A stretch of DNA of 64,000 nt from Candidatus Alistipes merdigallinarum (GTDB lineage Bacteria; Bacteroidota; Bacteroidia; Bacteroidales; Rikenellaceae), in assembly GCA_019119305.1 (NCBI GenBank), contig DWXH01000012.1:47330-111329 (forward strand), in the 5' to 3' direction. Shown here piece by piece: positions 8,566-16,465 of the stretch. Within the stretch, counting starts at the first letter, position 1. Each line of letters begins with the position of its first letter. The notes beneath the pieces are model-generated. The model was not told where the DNA came from, did no database searches, and saw only the letters and a program-made list of their open reading frames with translations. The position numbers were made by a program, and so were the translations under genes.

Positions 8566-10353
8566 CTATTTTGTAGTGAATTCATACTGAGTCGCAGCAT
8601 CCTTCGTGTAGCAGGGCAACGTTCCGACTCCCCCCATAAAATAGGTGGCATCCGGATTGAAATCGGCCGGCACACGAATCGTAGTCAACTGATTGTTTTG
8701 AGCCGCCATTCGCGTCAGGTTCAGATGAGCCAGATCCAATACTCCTGTCAGTTGATTATCCGAACAGTTCAGCTCCCATATCCGGGACAATCCTGCCAAA
8801 CTGAGTTCCGTCAGCTGATTTCCTGAACAGAGCAAACCACCCAGCATCACACAATTATTCACATCAAGCGAAGTCAGTTCATTACCACAAATCTCTAACC
8901 AATAGAGATAAGTCTGTCGCGATAGATCAATCGACGTAAGCTGGTTGTTGTTCAACTTCATGTATAAATAGGGTTCACCCGCATGATCGTAACCCGAATT
9001 TGCTGCACTGGGTGTATCAAACGTCTTGTCACCCATATTGATCTCTTCAATCTGGTTGTTCTGCGCCTCCAGATAGCCGAGTTTCGTCTGGCTGAAATCG
9101 AGTTTCCCGATCCGATTGTCGGCACAATTCAAATGAACCAACTCCGTACAATGAGTCAAATCGAGCTCGGCAATCGTATTGTAGGGACACGACAAGGTCT
9201 CCAATTGGGTACAAGCCGTCACATCGAGCGCCGACAGCGCATTGTGCCCGCAATTGAGCATCGTCAACTCCTTGTTATTACTCAAATCGAGCTCTTGGAT
9301 CTTCGGATTACCATAGGTCGTCAGCTGCTTCAATTTCGGATTGTGCGTCACATCCAATGCGTCCAGGCCATATCCTTCGACATTGCTGCTGACACAATTC
9401 AACACCTCAAGTTCAGGATTTTGACTCAGATCGATCTTCTCAATCGGAGTCAGATCCCAATAGGTATGGCAGCAATACCCCATATCCAACACCCTCAGTT
9501 TCGGATTGTGCGTCACATCCAATGCCGAAAGGTTCAAAAAGTATACATCCAACTCTTCCAATTCGGGATTCTGTGTTACATCAATCTGCGTAATACCCAA
9601 ATCATCGTAACTTCTTCCCCCATTCATACCGCACTGCATCGTAATCAGTTTCGGGTTATGCGTCACATCGAGTGCCGACAGACGATTACTCCGGCAATTC
9701 AAATGGACCAGATCAGGCAACATCGTTACATCGAGTTCGGCAATCCGGTTACTGTGACAATAGAGCTCTTTCAACTTCGTATTGTAAGACACGTCGAGTG
9801 AATCCAACAAGTTGATACCGCAGTCCAACACCTCCAGATTCGTGAAATATTCGATTCCCCGCAGCGACTTGATCTCCTGCCCATTCACATTGATCTCGGT
9901 AATCAACTCTGCTTCCCATCGCTGCAACACGCCATCGTTGTTCTTATCGAACTGGAGCACCAGCGCCGCAAAACGATTGTCTTCGAACAACAACTCCTCA
10001 TTGGGATCTGTCCCCCCTGCCTCGATAACCGTAACGACACACGTAGCCCGAACGGACGTATTGCTCTTCAGACAAACTGTCACTGTACTCTCCCCTGCGG
10101 ACAACGCCTGCACCGTTCCGTCCTGAGCGACACCTGCCACAGCCTCCTTCGAACTGCTCCACGACAGTTCGACCGGAAGCGTCGCATTATTGGGAAGATA
10201 CGTCACCTCGATCTGTTTCGTTTCCCCGATCTGAAGCGTCATATTTTCGGCGATCGACAAGCCCGTTACGGCGATCGTTCCATCCTCGTCGTTCTTATCG
10301 CATCCCGACAGGCAAAAAACCGCCAAAACCATCCACAAAAAATAATTCTTCAT
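8566..10353 (-). CDS. Leucine-rich-repeat surface lipoprotein with Big2 and EF-hand-like regions
   Basis: With a start at MKNYFLWMVL (MSSMKNYF at 10362 is the alternative) the protein has about 595 residues. It shows, in order: a lipoprotein signal (FCLSGC), a bacterial Ig-like Big2 domain (about residues 30-110), an EF-hand-like loop DKNNDGVLQRWE (about 130-140), and then many irregular leucine-rich repeats of the LxxLDVTxNPxLxxLxC type to the end. Repeats containing LDVTHNPKL and LDCG/LNC resemble BspA/internalin-like surface proteins that bind other proteins. It lies 102 bases downstream of a propeller lipoprotein controlled by a cobalamin riboswitch, with a hairpin between. A role in B12 capture or surface assembly is inferred from position only. 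Confidence 0.8.
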   Translation of the reverse strand: MKNYFLWMVLAVFCLSGCDKNDEDGTIAVTGLSIAENMTLQIGETKQIEVTYLPNNATLPVELSWSSSKEAVAGVAQDGTVQALSAGESTVTVCLKSNTSVRATCVVTVIEAGGTDPNEELLFEDNRFAALVLQFDKNNDGVLQRWEAELITEINVNGQEIKSLRGIEYFTNLEVLDCGINLLDSLDVSYNTKLKELYCHSNRIAELDVTMLPDLVHLNCRSNRLSALDVTHNPKLITMQCGMNGGRSYDDLGITQIDVTQNPELEELDVYFLNLSALDVTHNPKLRVLDMGYCCHTYWDLTPIEKIDLSQNPELEVLNCVSSNVEGYGLDALDVTHNPKLKQLTTYGNPKIQELDLSNNKELTMLNCGHNALSALDVTACTQLETLSCPYNTIAELDLTHCTELVHLNCADNRIGKLDFSQTKLGYLEAQNNQIEEINMGDKTFDTPSAANSGYDHAGEPYLYMKLNNNQLTSIDLSRQTYLYWLEICGNELTSLDVNNCVMLGGLLCSGNQLTELSLAGLSRIWELNCSDNQLTGVLDLAHLNLTRMAAQNNQLTTIRVPADFNPDATYFMGGVGTLPCYTKDAATQYEFTTK

Positions 10354-10391
10354 ACTTGACATACGAAATACTCCATTTACTGATAAACGAA

Positions 10392-10430
10392 ACGGAGGCA
10401 TGAAAGATCGGCAATCCCACATGCCTCCGT
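10392..10430 (-). terminator. Intercistronic hairpin between propeller and LRR genes
   Basis: An 11-bp perfect inverted repeat (ACGGAGGCATG ... CATGCCTCCGT) with a 17-base loop lies in the 100-base gap between the two - strand genes. On that strand it is followed by TTTCGTTTATC, only moderately U-rich. It could be a partial terminator that lowers LRR expression relative to the propeller, or an RNA-stability element. Confidence 0.5.
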
Positions 10431-10454
10431 AGATATCATCCGACGGTCTACCGA

Positions 10455-12194
10455 TTACTCTCCGAACGTATAGGTCGAATAGACACCTCCGTCTCCGGAT
10501 ACAGTTCCGATTGCGTTCTGGATGTCGCCCAGCTGAGCTCCGCTCTCAATATCGAACACACCGATGCTGATCGCACTGTAATTCGTCGTCGGCACATAGA
10601 GACGCCCCTCCGAATCAGCTGCCATATATTTGGAGACCATACTATTGAGGCCTTTTCCCGTTATATCGACAAACAGAGAGGTCGTTCCGGTCTTGTAATT
10701 GTACTTATAGACTTTGGTCGTGCTGTAACCGCCCCCTCCTTTGAAGAAGAGTTCATCGCTGGTCAACGAAGCACACGTTCCGGAACCTTCCAATCCTGCA
10801 TTGATATCGGTTTGCTTCCCATCGATCAGAATCGGCGTCTCGGTATATACAAAGGTCTGCGGATCGATTGCCAGAACCGAAGCGGCTGAGGTAAACGGCT
10901 CCATACCCCACAACCAATATCCGGTTTTTGCCATAGCACCGGCTACCAGAGCATATACGTTACCGTCGCGTCCACGAACGACATCGGCAATCTGACGATC
11001 CTCGGCAATCATGATCGATGTGAGTTCTTTGTCCGTCTCACTATCGAATACTTTCAGTTTATTTCCACAACCGATATAGACATTTTTACCCACTTTGAGC
11101 ATCCGAGACCAGCAAGGCCCATCCACTCCGATATTGCCGCTTGCCCCCGACAGCGGAACAAACGTATTCTGTCCGTCCGGTTGTACGGTCAGCACATGGA
11201 CACTCGACACATTATTCGCATTGGAGTTGTTACTGCCTACATAAAATTTATCGGCCGACACGGCAAGCAAATTGTAAATCTCTCCAAGTGAGCTCGTATT
11301 GAACCCTTCCGCGGTGATCACACGCTCTTTCTTCAGCGTCTGTGCATCGCACTCGACGATTTGTGCACGGCTCGAAGCAGATGAAGGCGTCAACAGATAA
11401 ATCTTCCCGTTGCAAATCGACAGGTCATTCAATCCGCCATCTCCGATCGTCTCTCCATTCAACTCCTGATAGAGGTGGTCCTGATAAAACAGATTCTTTG
11501 CCGGATCGAAAAATGCAATTCCCTCATACGTCGTTCCGTAGAACCACAGACCCGACTTGAACGGACCGTTGACATGCACGGTAAAGGAGACGGTAGTCGA
11601 CAGCTGATCCCGATTGATCACCTCCACTTCAAAAGCGTTCGTTCCGCTATGGGTCAGGTCGAGCGTATACTCCTTCGTCTGGTTCTCGAGCACTTCGCCA
11701 TTAAGCGTCCACTTGTACTCGCTGATCTCGACATTACCCGCATTCAAGACAATCGGCATGGTCCCTTCGGCAACCTCCACATCGAGACTTCCTCCGTCCT
11801 CCAACTGCATCTCTCCACAAAGAACGGTAACGACCGGAGCCGGATCTTTCACGGTCAGCGTCATGAATTCCTGTGCGGCAGATCCGCCATCGGCATTATA
11901 AAGCACCACCTTGACAGAGTAGTCTCCCCGCTGTGCAGGCGTCAGAACAAAAGTCGGCCCGTCAGCTTCGCTGTTAACCGTGCCATTGACCGACCACTCG
12001 TAACGAACGATCTCGACATTCTCACATTTCACCGTATAGGTCACAACTGATCCTACTACGACATCGCTGCCTGCACCCGATTCCCAATTTACCGAAAAGT
12101 TAGAAACGACCGGAGCCGGTAGTCCGTCATTCTTCGAGCACGATACGAAAACGCTCGCCACAATCACCAAAAAACAGTACAGAAATTTTTTCAT
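10455..12194 (-). CDS. PKD/Ig-domain plus YncE/DUF5074-type propeller lipoprotein
   Basis: The start is set at MKKFLYCFLV (12194), because the longer frame to 12236 adds an unlikely leader before the signal peptide. The 579-residue product has a lipobox-like FVSC and two PKD/Ig-like domains (about residues 25-195, each with YxW(S/T)(V/L)NG). A propeller (about 205-579) follows, with blades such as FVDITGKGLNSMVSKYMAA and LKVFDSETDKEL. It is the first gene after a - strand cobalamin riboswitch. The architecture suggests a second BtuG-like B12-binding surface protein held away from the membrane by Ig domains; no BtuB-like gene follows in this operon. The LRR gene lies downstream. Confidence 0.8.
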   Translation of the reverse strand: MKKFLYCFLVIVASVFVSCSKNDGLPAPVVSNFSVNWESGAGSDVVVGSVVTYTVKCENVEIVRYEWSVNGTVNSEADGPTFVLTPAQRGDYSVKVVLYNADGGSAAQEFMTLTVKDPAPVVTVLCGEMQLEDGGSLDVEVAEGTMPIVLNAGNVEISEYKWTLNGEVLENQTKEYTLDLTHSGTNAFEVEVINRDQLSTTVSFTVHVNGPFKSGLWFYGTTYEGIAFFDPAKNLFYQDHLYQELNGETIGDGGLNDLSICNGKIYLLTPSSASSRAQIVECDAQTLKKERVITAEGFNTSSLGEIYNLLAVSADKFYVGSNNSNANNVSSVHVLTVQPDGQNTFVPLSGASGNIGVDGPCWSRMLKVGKNVYIGCGNKLKVFDSETDKELTSIMIAEDRQIADVVRGRDGNVYALVAGAMAKTGYWLWGMEPFTSAASVLAIDPQTFVYTETPILIDGKQTDINAGLEGSGTCASLTSDELFFKGGGGYSTTKVYKYNYKTGTTSLFVDITGKGLNSMVSKYMAADSEGRLYVPTTNYSAISIGVFDIESGAQLGDIQNAIGTVSGDGGVYSTYTFGE

Positions 12195-12334
12195 CTTCAC
12201 TGTAAAATTTAAAAATAGGTTAATAAAATTTTCCAAACGATTTTACAGCGAACGATGTGTGAGCAGAGAGCTCCAATGACGAAGAACTCGCCATAACATT
12301 ACCGACCCATACACCGCAGGCAAGTAAAATCCAT

Positions 12335-12512
12335 TTCAAGGCAGGTCTTCTGACTCGTTCCTGTTTTAAAGCCTTCCCAACATCCGGCAACGTCAGTGGC
12401 ACAAATTTTAAAACTTTTTGACCCGCAGACACATCTGCGAGCAGGAACATACAGCAGCGGTAACTGTTGCCGATTCGCACGGCATTCCCTTTTCATCTTT
12501 ACTACGAGAACC
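12335..12512 (-). ncRNA. Cobalamin riboswitch (- strand)
   Basis: Read on the - strand, the aptamer shows AAAGGGAATGCCGTGCGAAT with CGGCAACAGTTACCGCTGCT (12495 down to about 12450), then GCCACTG, GGGAAGGC and GAGTCAGAAGACCTGCC (about 12350-12335). It is close in sequence to the + strand copy at 5061-5252, differing mainly in the variable P6-P7 loop region. About 140 bases separate it from the propeller gene start at 12194. High B12 should repress the propeller and LRR genes. Confidence 0.95.
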
Positions 12513-12520
12513 TTGTCCGG

Positions 12521-12528
12521 CAAAAGTA
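12521..12528 (-). promoter_or_regulatory. -7 box upstream of the - strand cobalamin riboswitch
   Basis: On the - strand this reads TACTTTTG, an exact TAnnTTTG match, placing transcription start near 12515, at the 5' edge of the aptamer. No clear TTTG box is seen at the usual distance. Confidence 0.55.
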
Positions 12529-12628
12529 ATATTTTTTACCGGAAAACCGACAGCCCTCGAAAAATAAATTGTTTTTCCCATCAAAAATCCGCTGCAGTTC
12601 TGTCTCCCATTGCTAAAATCATTTTCCT

Positions 12629-12677
12629 AAAAACAGAGATGCGGTTTCTTGAATCAAGAAACCGCATCTCTGTTTTT
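12629..12677 (-). terminator. Long perfect hairpin terminator between riboswitch and GH28-like gene
   Basis: AAACAGAGATGCGGTTTC and its exact complement flank a very short loop, with A and T tracts on the two sides. It lies 27 bases past the stop of the - strand GH28-like gene and can terminate in either direction. Confidence 0.9.
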
Positions 12678-12703
12678 ACCCCTCTTGTCCGAGACAGAAG
12701 ACG

Positions 12704-15547
12704 CTACCGCGTCGGTCCGGGTTCTGAGATTTCGACCCGACGAACGGACGCCTGTTCTCCGGAAATTCCGAGATAATAGGTTCCTGCCGCAAGGATGTCG
12801 AATGAAACCGAAACCGGGCTCCAATCGTCCGCTTCGAACGGTTCGGAAACAACCGGGTCGCCCGTATCGGCACTTTCGACAAAGAGCGTTCCGGCCGATT
12901 TCACCTCTGCACGGAAAACATAATGTCCTGCCGTCAAATAGAGTCCCTCGTAGAGTCGGCCGCCCTGTACATACCCGCAACTGTCTTTCACTCCGGCATT
13001 CCCCTCCATCGTCCAATAAGAGTGACTCTCCGAAAAATCGCCGTTGCGGAACGTGCTGCTGCTGCGGATGCCGCAATCGGTCAGGAAATTGGTCGGCCGA
13101 ACACACAACAGATCGCACGGGCTCAGATACTCATTATTAAAAATCCGGAAATTTTTAACCGCCACATAATCGTCGGTTTCGGTATTGTCGAAAGGTTTTC
13201 CGTCAAAGGGGTTATCGGGCCAAGTACCGACCGAATAGCCTCCCTTCAAAACGCAATCGTAAACTTTCACGTCGGAAATTCCCTGTTTCCCCTGATCGGG
13301 GTTCGTCGTTCCCCACGGGATCAACGCAATGGCCTTGCCTCCTCCCGAATTGAGGTAACTACGATACACCTCTATGTTGTAGACCGTGTGGTCGGCTTCG
13401 CGGTCTTCCCACCACCAAACACCTCCACGCGGGTCACCATAACTGCTGGTCAACACGATACAATCATCGTTCGACTCGAAGAATATCCGGTCAACCATCA
13501 AATCATGTGTACCCATGCTGATCCCGATCCCGTCTCCGCTGACACACTTCACCTCATGCATCTTGATATTCCCGATAAAGATATTTTCGCTGAAATAGAA
13601 CGACGTATGATAATTGTTCGTACGGACCATCTCGAAATCGGTCAACTCGACATTACGCACCTTCCAGAAACCGATCGGAATGATGTGTATCCGATCCGTA
13701 CAGGTCCGTGCATAGTGGTCCAGGTGGGAGTCGACACAATACCGGTCGGCCGAACGGATCTTACCCGGTCCGGTAATCTTGATATTTTCGACCTCTTTAG
13801 CCTGAATCAACGGAAGATTGACATAGAGGCTATGCGTCCAGGGCACACCGGGGATCACCACATCGTGACCATACGCAGGATGGTACGTATAATCAGCTTC
13901 GTCCTGCGACTGCCAAAGAATCGCTCCCGCCTCGAGATGCAGATCGATGTTGCTGCGCATCATAAGGTTCGTCGCCACATAACGCCGCCCGTACCGGCTG
14001 CTGTCACCCGGGAAAACAACCCGGCCACCGCCACGTTCGGCCACATCGTCGATCGCCGCCTGTATGCTGCGGGTATCATCGGTAAACCCGTCGCCTTTCG
14101 CCCCGTAATCCAGCACACTCACCGTCAAATCCGGCAACGTGAACGCATAAGGATTCTTTGAAAAATCCCGCCAATTTTCGACATAAAAATAGGGGGCTAT
14201 TTTCGTATAATCCTCATCGGAATTTTTAACCACGGCCAGAAAACGGCTGCTCATGTGGGTCATCCCGTCGCTCTTCCACAACGAAAGGGTATCGAGCACG
14301 AAATGGGCCTGAGCCGGTCCCTCATAAAGTTTGTTCAATTCGCTCAAATCGTTGAAAGGCTGATACATCGGAACCACATAAACAGCAATCTGCTTATACT
14401 TTTCCGCATACTCCGGCAACAGGTTGCCTTCGATCCGCAGAAGGTCGTTGGCAGCTGTACAAGAGAGAATCTCTCCGGCAAACGGTTCGATCACCTCCTC
14501 CTGTTCGAAAGAGATCCGGTCGATCGACAGCTCTCCGCTACCGTTCAACGGAACGAGACGGAATCCCATCAGACTGCCCTGTGCCGTCTCAATGTCCGAA
14601 AGATTGAAGTAATAGGCCTTTTTCGGACTGTTCGGTTCCATGTCGAACGTTTTGGATTTCGCTTCATCGTAGTTCCGGTCCTCTTCCGTGATAAATTCAA
14701 GGCGTACCTTGTCGGCCGAGCTCCGGTTCTCCATAACGAAGAACAGCGTATTCCACTCCTGCAAAGGAGGATTGAGCACCCGGTTCCGACTGTTTTCAAA
14801 CGACGGGGAGGTCAACACGCCACCCGGTTCGAAATTGAAAAGCAGACAACCCCCATTTTGAGAGACTGTTCCTTTTTCGGCCGTAAACCGCTCGGCCGAT
14901 CCAGCGATCGTAAACGACAGATCGATCGGCTTACCGGCTTCGAACCCATCCAGCTGGAATGCTGCATCGTGCCATACCGAATCGCTGTTGTTCATAAATC
15001 CGAATTCGACTCTTCGGATATCCTCCAGGAAGGGACAGTCGTTCAGGTCGAAAATCGTTACGTTCCAATCGTTCGTTGTCGCCTGTGCCACACTTTCGAA
15101 TTTGCGCGACCCGTTCTCCAACGTCAGACGAACGTAATAGTCGGCGGCTTGTGCCCCTCCGACCGTGTTGATTCCGAACGAAACGACCGGAGTCTGCGAA
15201 AGGTCCAGCCCATCCGGATAGTCACACACAACGGTCCGCCACACATTGGCCGGAAGGTCGGGACAATTCGCCTGCAAACATTGTGTTCCTTCGTGCAACC
15301 GATAGGGCCAATTCGGGACCGAATCGATCAATTCCAATGAGGTTACATGCTCCCCTGGAACAAATCCGTCGGTATCGGTATTGAAACCGGCCAAAAGTCG
15401 GGTTTCCGTCAGCGAACATCGTTTCGAGAAGTTGTTCGGTGTTAACAGATCTGTCTCCGTCTCGGAAGTACAGGCAGCCCCGTACAATCCACACGTTACG
15501 AGTACGGCCATCTTTAAATTTCTAGGAAAGGGAATCCGGTGTTTCAT
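12704..15547 (-). CDS. Multidomain GH28-like (polygalacturonase/pectate-lyase fold) lipoprotein
   Basis: The 947-residue protein starts with a lipoprotein-type signal (GLYGAAC). Residues about 50-360 form two beta-rich galactose-binding-like modules. The stretch VLDYGAKGDGFTDDTRSIQ near 485 is the classic entry to a pectate-lyase/GH28 right-handed beta-helix, and SNDDCIVLTS near 705 matches the GH28 DDC catalytic motif. GDGIGISMGTHD supplies the region where GH28 enzymes have GHG. The last 100 residues resemble a carbohydrate-binding beta-sandwich. It probably hydrolyses a uronic-acid or related glycan at the cell surface. No SusC/SusD pair is nearby, so it stands alone here. Exact specificity is unknown. 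Confidence 0.8.
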   Translation of the reverse strand: MKHRIPFPRNLKMAVLVTCGLYGAACTSETETDLLTPNNFSKRCSLTETRLLAGFNTDTDGFVPGEHVTSLELIDSVPNWPYRLHEGTQCLQANCPDLPANVWRTVVCDYPDGLDLSQTPVVSFGINTVGGAQAADYYVRLTLENGSRKFESVAQATTNDWNVTIFDLNDCPFLEDIRRVEFGFMNNSDSVWHDAAFQLDGFEAGKPIDLSFTIAGSAERFTAEKGTVSQNGGCLLFNFEPGGVLTSPSFENSRNRVLNPPLQEWNTLFFVMENRSSADKVRLEFITEEDRNYDEAKSKTFDMEPNSPKKAYYFNLSDIETAQGSLMGFRLVPLNGSGELSIDRISFEQEEVIEPFAGEILSCTAANDLLRIEGNLLPEYAEKYKQIAVYVVPMYQPFNDLSELNKLYEGPAQAHFVLDTLSLWKSDGMTHMSSRFLAVVKNSDEDYTKIAPYFYVENWRDFSKNPYAFTLPDLTVSVLDYGAKGDGFTDDTRSIQAAIDDVAERGGGRVVFPGDSSRYGRRYVATNLMMRSNIDLHLEAGAILWQSQDEADYTYHPAYGHDVVIPGVPWTHSLYVNLPLIQAKEVENIKITGPGKIRSADRYCVDSHLDHYARTCTDRIHIIPIGFWKVRNVELTDFEMVRTNNYHTSFYFSENIFIGNIKMHEVKCVSGDGIGISMGTHDLMVDRIFFESNDDCIVLTSSYGDPRGGVWWWEDREADHTVYNIEVYRSYLNSGGGKAIALIPWGTTNPDQGKQGISDVKVYDCVLKGGYSVGTWPDNPFDGKPFDNTETDDYVAVKNFRIFNNEYLSPCDLLCVRPTNFLTDCGIRSSSTFRNGDFSESHSYWTMEGNAGVKDSCGYVQGGRLYEGLYLTAGHYVFRAEVKSAGTLFVESADTGDPVVSEPFEADDWSPVSVSFDILAAGTYYLGISGEQASVRRVEISEPGPTR

Positions 15548-15681
15548 AGTCTCTTCTTGTTTTATGACATTCGGGATTTGTCTTGATCGTCTATGTAATG
15601 ATCAGTTTCCAAAAATATAAAAATTCTTCCGTTTTTTACTTTTCTGTTCCGATTCTCCACCACGATCTGCAATTTTCACAA

Positions 15682-15719
15682 AAAAATCGGGAGATATGAC
15701 CCGAAAGTCATACCTCCCG
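15682..15719 (-). terminator. Terminator of the hsp20 gene
   Basis: On the - strand, CGGGAGGTATGAC pairs with GTCATATCTCCCG around TTTCGG and is followed by a T run. Confidence 0.85.
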
Positions 15720-15745
15720 TTATCGGTGAAGATTCTGCTGTCCGT

Positions 15746-16174
15746 CTATTTGATCGCGATCTCTTTCACTTTTTTCTCCTCCACAGCTATCTGTTTCTTC
15801 GGAATATCGATCTGCAATACGCCGTTTTCGACTTTCGCTTCGATCTTATCCTTCTCCACATTATCCGGCAGAATCATGATCTGTTGGAACTGTGTATAAG
15901 CAAACTCGCGACGCAAATACTTCTCTTTCTTGTTCTCGTCCTTGTGCTCCTCTTTCTTCTCCATCGATACAATCAACTGATTGTCCGCATCGATTTTGAT
16001 CGAAAAATCGTCCTTGGTCATACCCGGAGCCGCAACTTCCACCTTGTATTCACTGTCTGACTCCTTGATGTTGATGGCCGGAGAAGCCGCATTAGCTTTT
16101 TCTACCCATTCATTACCGAAAAAATCATTGAAAATTCCCGGTAACCAGTTCTGTGATCTTTTTGCAGGCATCAT
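15746..16174 (-). CDS. Small heat-shock protein, Hsp20/alpha-crystallin family
   Basis: The 142-residue protein has a short N-terminal region (LPGIFNDFFGNEW) and an alpha-crystallin domain from about residue 35, including YKVEVAAPGMTKDDFSIKI and the conserved VENGVLQIDIPK near 117-128. It ends in a short Lys-rich tail. Such proteins form oligomers that hold unfolding proteins in the cytoplasm for refolding by ATP-dependent chaperones. A strong Shine-Dalgarno sequence, unusual for this phylum, sits 8 bases before the first of two adjacent ATG codons. It is monocistronic with its own terminator; heat induction is likely but no operator was recognised. Confidence 0.95.
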   Translation of the reverse strand: MMPAKRSQNWLPGIFNDFFGNEWVEKANAASPAINIKESDSEYKVEVAAPGMTKDDFSIKIDADNQLIVSMEKKEEHKDENKKEKYLRREFAYTQFQQIMILPDNVEKDKIEAKVENGVLQIDIPKKQIAVEEKKVKEIAIK

Positions 16175-16182
16175 AGTTTTGT

Positions 16183-16188
16183 CCTCCT
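16183..16188 (-). promoter_or_regulatory. Strong Shine-Dalgarno site of hsp20
   Basis: AGGAGG on the - strand, 8 bases before the ATG at 16174. Most genes in this window lack such a site, so this supports the start and suggests efficient translation. Confidence 0.7.
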
Positions 16189-16358
16189 AAATATATTTTA
16201 ATTAATTGTTATTTTTAATCGTTTCCGGATCCTTTCCGGATTCGACAGGAGAATGTTCAAAATATATGCCACAATCCGGAGCCCACAAAACTCTTTCCTT
16301 ATTACGCCCCGCATATAGATAACAATCAAAACTTTACATACAAAAAAACACATACGCA

Positions 16359-16420
16359 CAAAAAAACGACCTGTTTTCGTGACAAATCTTCCCGACAAAA
16401 TGTCTTCGAAACAGGTCGTT
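16359..16420 (-). terminator. Terminator of mutS
   Basis: On the - strand AACGACCTGTTTCG and CGAAAACAGGTCGTT pair with one bulge around a loop of about 28 bases, followed by seven T. A separate perfect palindrome (GTCACTGA-CCG-TCAGTGAC) lies at 16433-16451, closer to the mutS stop. Confidence 0.8.
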
Positions 16421-16465
16421 ATTTCAGTGTCAAGTCACTGACCGTCAGTGACAACAAGTCACATC

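Noticed and set aside
14255..15340. 361-codon + strand frame, with another at 12923-14161, opposite the GH28-like gene
   Set aside because: Antisense shadows of a high-GC coding region with no motif or start signal.
16198..16398. 66-codon - strand frame between hsp20 and mutS
   Set aside because: It overlaps the mutS terminator and has no gene-like features.
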